From positions 300,588,362-300,652,361 of the forward strand of contig CM022303.1 in NCBI GenBank assembly GCA_011799875.1: DNA of 64,000 bases, given 5' to 3'. Below the pieces are notes generated by a model. That model had not been told where the DNA came from. It made no database searches and saw nothing but the letters and a program-made list of their open reading frames with translations. The stretch is from Thinopyrum elongatum. Its lineage: Eukaryota > Streptophyta > Magnoliopsida > Poales > Poaceae. Shown here piece after piece: positions 54,950 through 64,000 of the stretch. Each line of letters opens with the position of its first letter. The stretch's first letter is position 1. The translations under genes and the position numbers were made by a program.

Positions 54950-55195
54950 TCCGAGCTCGTGGCTCCTAGGTGGCCCCTCCAGTAGTTCTCTTCGCCAATG
55001 TTTTTGATATGTTTTGGAAATAATCTCCATAAATTTTCGGCTCAATCCAAGAACTTTTATTTCTGCATAAAAATAATACCATGACAATTCTGCTGAAAAC
55101 AGTCAGTCCGGGTTAGTTCCACTCAAATCATGCAAATTAGAGTCCAAAACAAGATCAAAAGTGTTTGGAAAAGTAGATATGTTTGGGACGTATCA
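54950..55195 (-). mobile_element. LTR fragment, TGATACGTCCC type
   Basis: On the minus strand it starts TGATACGTCCCAAACATATC at 55195 and runs for 246 bases, including AACTAACCCGGACTGAC, a phrase also in the N1-family LTRs. It is cut at 54950 by element F and inserted at 55196 in the LTR of G. Confidence 0.7.
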
Positions 55196-55672
55196 ATTCC
55201 CCCTCTGGCAGAGTACCGACGGAGGCCTCCAGATGCATTTGCGGAAGAACAAAGGCTTGCAGCAGCGAAAAAATTGTTTCAGGTCTCGCTCTCTGGTTTT
55301 CTAGAATTTAGGGAATTAATAGCGCTGTAATTAGCTCAAATGGAGGCCTATGGATCCCACAAGCTCAGGTGGCACCTCCTAGGGGCTCACCCCTTGAGCT
55401 TGTGGCCCACAAGCAAGTCTTTTGGCCTTCCCTCGAAGCTTCTAGGGTCTCTTCTGGTCCAAAAACAAGCACTGTAAAGTTTCCTCGTGTTTGGACTTTG
55501 TTTGGTATGGGTTTTTTGTGAAACAAAGAAATAGGGGGAAACAGGAACTCACACTGGACACTGAGTTAATAGGTTAGTTCCCAAAAATGATATAAAATGG
55601 CATATAAAGCATACAAGATTGATAATATAATAGCATGAAATAATAAAAATTATGGATACGTTGGAGACGTAT
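55196..55672 (-). repeat. Element G 3' LTR (partial)
   Basis: It starts on the minus strand at 55672 as GGATACGTCTCCAACGTATC (TG end mutated to GG) and matches 60945-61258 of the 5' LTR. It is truncated at 55196. Confidence 0.75.
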
Positions 55673-57714
55673 CCGCATCCCCAAGCTTAATTCCTCCTCG
55701 TCCTCGAGTAGGTAAATGATAAAAACAGATTTTTTTTAATGTGAAATGCTATCTAACGTGTCTTAATCATGTAATTCTTTTGGGTACGAATGTTGTGAAG
55801 CGATGACTTAATAGATATCAAAACAATAATATAATCATTGCTCCTAAAAATAAACAATGCTAGAGAACGTTCTACTCATTTAATCATGTAAGCATGGCAT
55901 AGCTCGGTCTTCCTAGCGTAAAGTATAAATCATGAACACCCCGGTGCAAAACTAGGCAATTATATCATACTTTTTCTCACTTCAGTATTTTTAACTCTAC
56001 TCAATACATGAGTGTGTACCATGGACTCAGCACTTTGGATGGCAAAGAGAATGATGATAGGGCTTATAAGGGAATACAAAAAGTTGAGAAAGTCTCGCAT
56101 CAACTCGGCGGATCGTTAGGCAATGGAGAGCCTTTCAATCGATATCAATGCAAGGAGTAGGGACTGCCATGCAACAGAGGCACTAGGTCTATAAGTATAT
56201 GAAAGCTCGCTACAGAAACTAAGTGGGCGTGCATCCAACTTGCTTGCCCATGAAAACCTTGAGCATTTGAGGAAGCTTGTCATCATAATATGCAAGTCAA
56301 GTTCTATAATGTAAGAATACCCACTATTATATGAAAGTGACAAATCATGGAGACTCTCTATATGAAGAACATGGTGATACTTTGAAGCACAAGTGTGATA
56401 AAGTATAGTAACATTCCCCTTCTCTCCTTTTCCTTCTATAGAACGATATCATGAACCTCATCCCCACTTTTTGGAGGACTCATCAGTCTCCATTATTCTT
56501 TTCCTCACTGGGACAATGCTCTAATAATGATGATCATCACACTTCTATTTACTTACAACTCGATAAACTGAATGATATGATTACATATGAATGCCTCTGG
56601 TAGTGTACTAGGATGTGCAATAATCTAGCGTAACATATATATTAACGATGAATGGTGGCTACGCCCCAAATATCATGCCATCTCTATATGATCATCCAGA
56701 GCAAAATGACAATGAATGCTCAATTCAAGTGAATAGTAACAGTGGAAGTTGCATGGAAATATATCTCGGAATGGCTATGGAAATGCCATGATAGGTAGGT
56801 ATGGAGGTTGTTTTGAGGAAGGATATAATAAGGCTTATGTGTGATAGAGCGTATCATATCACGGGGTTTGGATGCACCGGTGAAGTTTGCACCAAGTCTT
56901 GAGGTGAGAATGGGCAATGCTTGGTACTGAAGAGGCTAGCAAAATATGGAAGGGTGGAAGTGCATATAGTCCACAAAATCGCATTAGTCATAAAGAACTC
57001 AAATAATTATTGTAAAATTTTATTAGCCCTCGAGGCAAAGTAATCTCGCATGCCCCTAGTGAGGTGGTTGCTAGGAGTTAACCATCGCGTACCCCCGATC
57101 CAGAGAACACAAAGGATGTCAATCAAGGATAAATTACACTCCAACTTCCATTATGTGCCACAACCGACACATTAATGAGGTCGACATCACAAACCTTAAC
57201 ACCAATATTTTTACTAATTAATGTTTATCAATCAGTAGACCTTCATATTGCAACTTCAATATCATTGACCATACGCATCATATTCAGTGATCTACTTGAA
57301 AGTTTTTTTACCACTCTTGTATACCTATCATTTTTGGACTAAACATATAACTCATGCAAATTACTACTACCTATTCGACTCTCAAACAGATATAAGTGAA
57401 GCATAATGAGCATTCTAATAAATTCTGATGAATGTGTGTCTCTCATAATTGGTGTGACCAGTACATAATGATTGTGAAAACAAGCAAACAAAGTAAAACT
57501 ATAACACACGACGCTCCAAGCAAACAAAATAGAAATTCAAATACTGGGCGCAGAAGTATCTATTTTTGCACATAATCAATTCAACTATCATCCAAATCAT
57601 CCCAAAGTCTTTACTTGACACAAACACTAATTAAAAGATAAAAACACAAGAATTATATTAGCAATACTCATGTGGACTCAATAAAATAAAATGAAAGCAA
57701 AAAAGATAACTACT

Positions 57715-57734
57715 GGGTTGCCTCCCAACAAGCG
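57715..57734 (-). promoter_or_regulatory. Conserved end-of-ORF stem-loop in G
   Basis: CGCTTGTTGGGAGGCAACCC on the minus strand lies shortly after the protease stop codon, matching N1 and N2. Confidence 0.5.
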
Positions 57735-57747
57735 TTATTGTTTAATG

Positions 57748-59685
57748 CCCCTACCTAGGCAAGTTGAAAGTATTATCATCCTTCAAAGTATTACCATAGG
57801 TGGATATCATAATAGATTCATAAGGCAGTTTAATTCTCTTTCTTGGGAAGTGTTTCATCCCTTTATTTAATGGAAATTGGAACCGTATATTCCCTTCTTT
57901 CATATCAATTATTTCACCTATGGTTCTTATAAATGGTCTACCAAGTATTACAGGACAAGACGGATTACATTCAATATCAATCACAATAAAATTCACGGGT
58001 ACATAATTCCTATTAGAAAGTATGAGCACATCAATAATTCTATCCAATGGTTTTTTTAATTCTAGCATCCGCATATTGCAAGTTTAGGGAACATTCATCC
58101 ATATTAGTGAGACCTAGGACATCACATAATGATTTTGGTATAGTGGAAACACTAGCTCCTAGATCGCACAAAGAATTATATTGATAATCTTTAATTTCAA
58201 ATTTAATTGTTGGTTCCCATTCATCATGTAATTTTCTTGGTATAAACTTCTAGTTCAAGTTTCTCTTCATGAGCTTTAATAATGGCTTCTACGATGTGTT
58301 TAGTAAAAGCTTTGTTTAGTTCATAGGCATTAGGTGAATTGATCATGGATTGCAACAAGTAAATACACTCAATTAAAGAATAACTATGAAAATTAAAGTC
58401 CTTGTAATCCAAAGTAGTGAGCACATCACTATCTAAAGTTTTAACCTCTTCAGGCCCGCTTTTATTATTTTTAGCATTATGGTGATCACCCTCCAAATTA
58501 TCTGGACGCCTCCTAATTAAATTCGAATCATCTCCAATCGCTTTATCATCAAGTTTTATATTAGTAAATAATGATATAGTGGAGACTCCTATAATTTTAA
58601 GGTCCTCATCATTGTTAGCTAGAAAATATGACTCCAGTTTAGCGGCCATTTTATTCACCCGCATAGTTTGTTTATCGGACATTTCTCCTATCATATTTTC
58701 AGTTTGAGCAAGTTGTAGTTGGAGGTTTGTTACTTCTCGATTAACATCATCAATTTGTTTACTAATCATTTTAAGCATAGATGGGTGTTCCTTAACCTCC
58801 TTAGCAAAAATTTCATTTTGTTCACACTTAGAATGCGTAAAATTCTTAGTAGTCTTTTCAATCTCAAACAACCTTTTATCATAGGAACTATCATGAGATA
58901 CATTACTGTTAGAGGGATTCTAGGGATACGGTCTAGGATTGTTGAAATTCCCTCATGATAGCATGAATTTTCTCACTCAAAGTAGACACTTCCTCCATTG
59001 AATTTACCTTCTTACAAGTAGGAGCTCGTTCCGTGTGCCATTGGAAGTAATTTGCCGTCAAGTTGTCGAGAAGCTTCGTGGCCTGTCCAAGTGTTATACC
59101 CATAAATGTGCCACCTCTAGCTGAGTCTAGAAGGTTTCTCGAAACAAAGTTTAGTCCCGCATAAGAAAATTGTACGATCATCCATAAGCTTAATTCATGC
59201 ATGGGACAATTTTTAATCATTAATTTCATTCTCTCCCAAGATTGTGCAACATGTTCTTGCTCATGTTCTTTAAAATTCCTAATTTGATTTCTAAGAGATA
59301 TTATCCTAGCGGGAGGAAAATATTTAGCCATTAAAGGCATCTTTACACTTGTTTCATGAATCAATACTATTTTTACGTAAGTACGGTAACCATGCTTTAG
59401 CTTGATCTCTAAGCAAGAAAGGAAATAATTTCAATTTCAAAATATCATTATCCACATCTTTCATTTTTTTTGCATATCACGTAATTCAACGAAAGTATTA
59501 AGATGGGATGTAACATCTACATTAGAATTTCCGGCAAATTATTCTTCCATAATAAAATTTAACATTGCATATTTTATATCATATGACTCTACACTAGTGG
59601 CAGGAGGAGCAATTGGTGTACTAATAAAATCATTATTATTAGCATTCGTGAAATCACACAACTTAGTATTTTCTTGAGTAGACAT
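57748..59685 (-). pseudogene. Element G gag-protease, degenerate
   Basis: It starts at an ATG at 59685 (MSTQENTKLCDF). Gag shows the Athila-type capsid signatures KYFPPARIISLRNQIRNFK and WERMKLMIKNCP at about 59310-59190, and YFQWHTERAPT near 59040. A helical segment with many Gln/Lys lies at 58870-58650. The protease has Asp-Leu-Gly-Ala-Ser at 58168-58151 and CPVILGRPFIRTIGEIIDM near 57950-57890, so its catalytic Asp is present. Stops and frameshifts (for example in the first 150 codons and between the blocks at 58224 and 58150) break the frame. Athila gag plus protease without RT is unusual for an autonomous element and indicates dependence on a relative. Confidence 0.75.
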
Positions 59686-59851
59686 GATGACGATTCAAGT
59701 GAAGATAGCATAAAAGGTATTTTTGGTATTTTTTTAAAGAAGTAGAGGTAGATGAAAAAGAGAAGGCAAATAAAAGGAAAAAGACAAAACAAAGTAGAAC
59801 AAGTAAAGGATAAATGTGTTTGAAGGAACCTGTAGGTGTTTGGTGAAGCTT

Positions 59852-59868
59852 CCCCGGCAACGGCGCTA
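59852..59868 (-). other. Element G primer-binding site (tRNA-Asp, one change)
   Basis: TAGCGCCGTTGCCGGGG on the minus strand, one base off the N1/N2 site, 19 bases after the LTR end. Confidence 0.75.
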
Positions 59869-59887
59869 GAAATTATTCTGCTACTTG

Positions 59888-61258
59888 TGATAGGTGTTGG
59901 GATTTCCCAAAAGACGAAGGGTGATGTAGTATAGTAGTAGATGGTATTTCCCTCATTTAAGAACCAAGGTTTATCGAACCAGTAGGAAACGCCACACAAA
60001 CACTATAAGCAGTACCTGCACACACACACACACACACAAAGCAAAGCAAATACTTGCACCCAACATGGGCAAGAGGGTTGCCAATTTCCTTGTACTCGTT
60101 AATTGCAAGTATTAAATATGATAGAGGTAGATAGATAAATAAAAAGGTAAATAAATTGCAGCAAGTATTTTCAGAGTTTTAGTAAATATAAAGTGAATGC
60201 ACCTAGGGGTCATAGCGTTACTAGAGGCATCTCTCTCATGAGCATAGTACGGTGGGTAAACAAATTACTTTTGGGCAATTGATAGAATAGCACATAGTTA
60301 TGATGATTCTTCATGGTGTGATCAATATATAGGCATTACGTATGTGACAAGTAGACCGTTAATCTCACTAAATCTACTACTATTACTCCAGCCCTTGACC
60401 ACTGTCTAGCATGCATCGTGAGTTATTAAGTTCATAACAAACAATGTATTGCTTGAAGCATGTTGACATAATGTAGACAAAGCAAGACCAAATAATACGT
60501 TCGAGCCCCATCGTTTTACCCTTATTAGCAACAATACAAATACATTCCTTGCAACTCCTCCTGCCACAGAGTAAGGATATCGCAAGATTGAACCTACTAC
60601 CAAGCACCTCTCCCACTGAAAATAAATCAATCTAATTGGCCAAAAGAGATAGATAGACCGGAGAGAAATACAAGGGTATAAAATCACACATAACAAATCT
60701 CAGAAAAGACTCAATTACTTTCAATGAATAATGTAAATCATAAACCTGCAATTCATTGGATCCCAACAAACACATCACAAGAATTACATTGAATAGATCT
60801 CCGAAGAGATCATTGTATTGAAGGTCAAAAAAGGACGAAGCAATCTAGCGACTGCTATCGACCTATAGGTCCCATGTGAACTACTCACACATCATCATTA
60901 AGATAGCAAGGTGGATGAAGATGGCCTCCGTGATCGATTCCCCCTCTCAAGAAGTACCGACAGAGGCCTCCAGATGGGATCACGAAAGAACAGAGGCTTG
61001 TGAGGGCGATAAAATTGTTTCAGGTCTCACTCTGGGTTTCTTTAGAAATTAGGGAATTTATAGCGCTGGAATTAGGTCAAACTTAGGCTTGTGAGTCCTA
61101 CAAGCTCATGGCGCCCCTTGGGGCCGCGCCCCTTGAGCTTGTGGCCCACCAGCAGGTCTTCTGGCCTTCCCCCGAAGGGTCTCTTCTGGTCCAAAAAAAC
61201 ACTGTAAAGTTTTATTCTGTTTGGACTTCATTTGGAGGTTTTTTGCAAAACAAAGAAA
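59888..61258 (-). repeat. Element G 5' LTR (start lost in CACTA H)
   Basis: On the minus strand the LTR ends ACACCTATCA at 59888. Its first part (about 200 bases, seen at 55530-55672 in the other LTR) is missing because CACTA H begins at 61259. A CA microsatellite is at about 60019-60037. Open frames such as 60406-60696 are LTR sequence. Confidence 0.75.
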
Positions 61259-61424
61259 CACTACTGCAGGATGCTGCTAACGCGATACTACAATCAGAGA
61301 ACCTTCGACAAAACTATGTGCGATGCATTAATCACAAATGGTGATGTAATAAAACCGTAAAAAATGATACAAAATGTTTGCGTTTGCGGAGACATCAAAC
61401 ACGATTCAGATTATAGTTGTGCGT

Positions 61425-61660
61425 GCGATGCGTGGCATACAGTTCACTCGAATGAACTATTTGCGAGGAGCATAATAGCAGAAATTGTCAGACAGATGAA
61501 GGCGTGTGCAATATACATCATACATTTCACTCGGATGAACTATTTTTGATTAGGCAACACAACAGAAACGGTCGGCCAGATCAAGGTGTGTGCGATATAT
61601 GGCATACAGTTCACTCGGATGAACTGTTTTCGATTAGGCAACACAACAGAAACGGTTGAA
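61425..61660. repeat. Subterminal tandem repeats of H
   Basis: Three copies of a unit of about 85 bases with GTGTGCGATATATGGCATAC, AGTTCACTCGGATGAACT (itself a palindrome) and AACACAACAGAAACGGT, decreasing in similarity toward the tip. The stretch 61660-62035 is otherwise non-coding. Confidence 0.75.
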
Positions 61661-62035
61661 CTTAGCAAGCCATGTGTGTTGTAGGCAAATAGGTCAGTAA
61701 TCAGTAATGTGTGGGAAGACCGATAACAACGCAGACGATTCCTATTCACAAGCCGTGTGTGTTGTGGGCAAACGCTTGCTGGTATACTATTGTGAGTGAT
61801 TGGTAAAATCATCATCGACGGGTTCCATTATTTAGTCCGTGTGCGATGTGATTTGCTTTGTCCGCACAACATCTACACACTATCTACAGAACATCAACAT
61901 ATATACTTATGAGAACATGATTGCATGACCAAATTAAGCATACAATTACATAAGTGACTACACACATAACATTTCCACACACCAAAGTAAACAATTACAT
62001 GCATACTAAACTAGGAGAAATGAGCATCTAATCAT

Positions 62036-62620
62036 CTACTTCTTGTTGTGACGACACTTGCCATTGCTCTGCTTCCGGCTGGATCCCTGGCCATTTTGAG
62101 GGAGGAGACACTTCCTCATGTCAACGATCCGCCTGTACATCTCGTAGCTCATGTACGCCTCCTTGGCTGCGTACACGATGTGAGCTTTGTCGAGTTTCTC
62201 CATCCAGGCCGAGTGCCAGGCATGCTTGTCCTTGTTGCAAGAATCCTTCATGTCTCTGTAGTAGGGGTCGATGATGGCCTCGGTGAGGTGAACTAGTGAG
62301 TCCTTCTCATGCTTCTGGCTGCCCCAGATCTTGTATTGGCCCTGGATGTCGACAAAATTCTGGCAGGGGATGCCCGAATTCTTGCGCACCTTTACATCAT
62401 TGGTGATGTCCACCGTAGCAAATATGTAGTGGGGGCTATTGACAAACCTGGCGAAACGCTCGCAAGGCCTTGTGGCCAGGCAGTAGTGGTAGACGAGGAC
62501 GTGATTGCGCGTGCACATCTGGGTGACAACGACCTTGGGACGAGACCCGACACGAGCGTGGGTGTACTCGATGTCGAACCCGACCACCTTGTACTTCTCC
62601 TCAGCAAGCAACAGCTCCAT
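62036..62620 (-). CDS. 3'-5' exonuclease-like protein (DEDD family), carried by H
   Basis: The frame starts at an ATG at 62620 (MELLLAEEKYKVVGFDIEYT) and ends at 62036; an open frame extends upstream into the neighbouring LTR, and related coding sequence may begin slightly earlier (IDHRLHTDNT). Exo I is VGFDIEYT, with the Asp-x-Glu metal ligands. Exo II is FATVDITNDVKVRK, with an Asp. Exo III is YAAKEAYMSYEMYRRIVDM, where WRN/RNase D-type enzymes have Tyr-x(3)-Asp; here the Asp is Glu. The C-terminus is basic (SSRKQSNGKCRHNKK). I recall close relatives as multi-copy wheat proteins annotated with a 3'-5' exonuclease domain. About 195 residues is the size of a bare exonuclease domain. Activity is uncertain because of the Asp-to-Glu change. 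The plus-strand frame 62309-62683 is its antisense shadow. Confidence 0.7.
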   Translation of the reverse strand: MELLLAEEKYKVVGFDIEYTHARVGSRPKVVVTQMCTRNHVLVYHYCLATRPCERFARFVNSPHYIFATVDITNDVKVRKNSGIPCQNFVDIQGQYKIWGSQKHEKDSLVHLTEAIIDPYYRDMKDSCNKDKHAWHSAWMEKLDKAHIVYAAKEAYMSYEMYRRIVDMRKCLLPQNGQGSSRKQSNGKCRHNKK

Positions 62621-62660
62621 GGTGTTGTCGGTGTGGAGCCGGTGATCTATGGGACAGAGT

Positions 62661-63481
62661 TGCCCCTTTGCTGGTTCGGCTAGGGGGTGCACACGACGCA
62701 AAGAGCAATACGACGAAGGACACGATGGTTTTACCCAGCTTCGAGCCGCTAAGAAGCATAAAACCCTACTCCTGCCTTGGTTAACTAATGGGTGTGTGCA
62801 AAGGTACACGGAGCCCTCTTCCCCGACAAGTCACAAGGGAGGGCAGCTGCATGAATACGTATGCGTGAGGTTGTTTAGGGTTTGAACCCCTATAAAGGTT
62901 GCCCTGGTCCTCCTTTTATAGCTCAAGGGGTTACCACAGTGGCAAAAGGGTCATTACAGGGTGATTCGATAGATACAGAACTATCATACCTAACGCTGCT
63001 AGTTAGGAACAAATGCATTAAATGCATCGCTAGGTGTCATGAGGAGGAGGAGCCCCGGCAAGGTTGCCGCACCACTTGCTCATCTGTCTCCTATTATCTT
63101 GACATGCCATTAGGACGGGTGTCGATAAAGGTAATTTTCCCTCCAGCAGGCCGCCACATGCCTGACAAGCTTCACCTAACTGCTTGCGAGCTCGACACCT
63201 CACCGATGGGTGACTATATGCTCGGTGAGGTGGAGCGCTAGAGTTTTGGTGTTGGCTTGCCGAGCTTAGCACCTGTCGGGCCTTCATCTTGCCGGGCTCG
63301 CCTTGCCGGCAAGAGCTAGCTTCAACTTCGTGGTTTGTCTTGGTCTTCTTGATGCGCTCCTTGATCTCATGAAGAGCTGCTTTCTCTGGCCTTGTTTCGG
63401 TCCCCGTGAAGGCCCTTTGCCGGGGATGCTACTATCGTCCGTGCACAAGTCAGGAGTACTAGGGACCCCATTCTTAGTACA
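62661..63481 (-). mobile_element. LTR of a further Gypsy element (minus orientation)
   Basis: On the minus strand it starts TGTACTAAGAATGGGG at 63481, next to a purine run at 63490-63502 (read GGCCCGGGGGCTCCC) that could be its polypurine tract, making it a 3' LTR. The other end is near 62661-62672 and is not precisely fixed. It contains ACCCAGCTTCGAGCCGCTAA, typical of wheat and maize Gypsy LTRs (recognition). No gene is supported within it. Confidence 0.5.
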
Positions 63482-63902
63482 CCGATGGGAGCCCCCGGGC
63501 CTGATCCACACGCGCATCTGAGGCGTCATTGGGCTAGGCCCAAAGACGTGCATGGACATACGTGGCGGAGGATAACTAACATAATCTTCCGCTGTAATCT
63601 GTAATCATGACGGTTCTCGCTGACGCACGTCCAATCGGTGCATTAATCACGGGGCGTGGGAGCGTGGGTTGCTGTTGCAGTTACTCATCGTGTCGTGCCT
63701 GTGAGGGGCGCGGCTAGGGAAGATAGCGAAGAGCCAGCCCCTCGCGTATTCCCCATAAAAAGGTAACCGCGAAAGGGCGCTGCTCATTCACTCTCGTTCT
63801 CCCCCTGGTTCATCTCCCTCCTCTCGCCAGAAAACCGCATCTGCCATCACCGCCGCCATCAACCCATCTTGACCTCGAGCTTTTCCCCTTCTCGAGCCCC
63901 CG
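63482..63902 (+). promoter_or_regulatory. Promoter and leader region of the terminal ORF
   Basis: CATAAAAAG at 63754-63762 is a TATA-like box. A CT-rich stretch that looks like a transcription start and leader follows at 63785-63835, then a leader of about 70 bases before the ATG. The TATA box stands about 140 bases upstream of the ATG. Confidence 0.45.
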
Positions 63903-64000
63903 ATGGCGCCCAAGGAAGCCACCTTGAAGGGAAAGAAGGCGGCCAAGCCGCTCGACTCCAAGGCGGAGCAAAAGAAGAAAGAGCTGGAGGAGTTGGAGAA
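63903..64000 (+). CDS. Start of a lysine-rich ORF, partial at the window edge
   Basis: The frame opens MAPKEATLKGKKAAKPLDSK and continues as a Lys/Glu-rich helix to the end of the window. It is preceded by a TATA box and a pyrimidine-rich leader. Tat-lineage retrotransposons of grasses can carry an extra ORF between pol and the 3' LTR in antisense to gag-pol (family knowledge). The LTR to the left, in minus orientation, fits that arrangement. A host gene start is the alternative but seems less likely in this setting. Confidence 0.45.
   Translation, partial: MAPKEATLKGKKAAKPLDSKAEQKKKELEELE

Larger units (their letters stand above)
55673..59887 (-). mobile_element. Element G: Athila-like element, gag-protease only
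   Basis: Internal region on the minus strand: spacer and tRNA-Asp primer site (59868-59852), gag and protease remnants, the end-of-ORF stem-loop, about 2 kb of AT-rich DNA, and a polypurine tract (AAGCTTGGGGATGC, 55686-55673). No RT or integrase is present. The non-coding part 55712-57700 shows no genes but contains GATATAAGTGAAG at 57389-57401. Its signals are the same as those of N1 and N2. Confidence 0.75.
61259..62660 (-). mobile_element. CACTA-like transposon H (left end and cargo)
   Basis: It begins CACTACTGCAGGATGCTGC at 61259 inside the LTR of G, so one terminus is seen. It has a subterminal tandem repeat (61425-61660) and an exonuclease-like gene. The other terminus is not in the window, because an LTR is inserted near 62661. 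Assignment to CACTA rests on the CACTA start and the subterminal repeats. Confidence 0.55.

Noticed and set aside
62309..62683. 124-codon plus-strand frame
   Set aside because: Antisense of the exonuclease-like gene; no independent support.
1..64000. A host gene, tRNA gene or rRNA in the window
   Set aside because: Every stretch could be assigned to, or lies between parts of, transposable elements; matches to tRNA ends are primer-binding sites only.

Overview
This window is intergenic DNA of a grass of the wheat/barley tribe (Triticeae): essentially all of it is nested transposable elements. I infer the group from a Copia element with BARE-1/WIS/Angela-type ends, several LTR retrotransposons beginning TGATACGTC with a tRNA-Asp primer site (Athila-like, the lineage that includes wheat families such as Sabrina and WHAM), and CACTA transposons whose tips carry AGCAGTAGCG-type repeats. 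I found no host single-copy gene, rRNA, tRNA gene or CRISPR array. Family names are from recognition, not a database search.

Layout, left to right. (1) 1-15368: Gypsy element A on the minus strand. Its 3' LTR is at 1-740 and its 5' LTR at 3082-15368; most of its inside is deleted and contains the LTR of another element, K (1539-3053). The 5' LTR is split by a non-autonomous retrotransposon N1 (5937-13191) and by a foldback Mutator-like element (14097-14994). (2) 15369-19232: a retrotransposon scrap, then a one-ended CACTA fragment J with a broken multi-exon gene. (3) 19233-42345: element B, the same family as A, minus strand, with a decayed leader ORF and gag-protease-RT start. Its 5' LTR (22252-42345) is split by a solo LTR (C, 23848-27236), a complete Copia element (D, 27858-36267) and a complete CACTA element (I, 37271-41334). 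Removing the insertions leaves about 4.1 kb (A) and 4.2 kb (B), so the reconstruction is internally consistent.

(4) 42346-54949: a scrap of an N1-like element (E), then Gypsy element F (Tat-like, minus strand), split by a solo LTR of the N1 family (42833-44467) and by the complete non-autonomous element N2 (44653-52149, target duplication CCGAG). (5) 54950-61258: an LTR fragment and element G, an Athila-like element that encodes gag and protease but no reverse transcriptase. (6) 61259-64000: the left end of a CACTA-like element H that carries a 3'-5' exonuclease-like gene, interrupted by an LTR and the start of a lysine-rich ORF reading rightward off the window.

The most interesting theme is the group N1, N2, G (and K, E). 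They share primer site, spacer, polypurine tract, a stem-loop at the end of the coding region and internal copies of the polypurine tract, yet N1 and N2 encode an acidic protein where G encodes gag-protease. They look like parasites of one reverse-transcription machinery. Other points to check are a three-hairpin array in F with pairing-preserving changes, the exonuclease-like gene in H, the B3-like pseudogene and 70-bp hairpin in CACTA I, and a junction that fuses two primer-binding sites.
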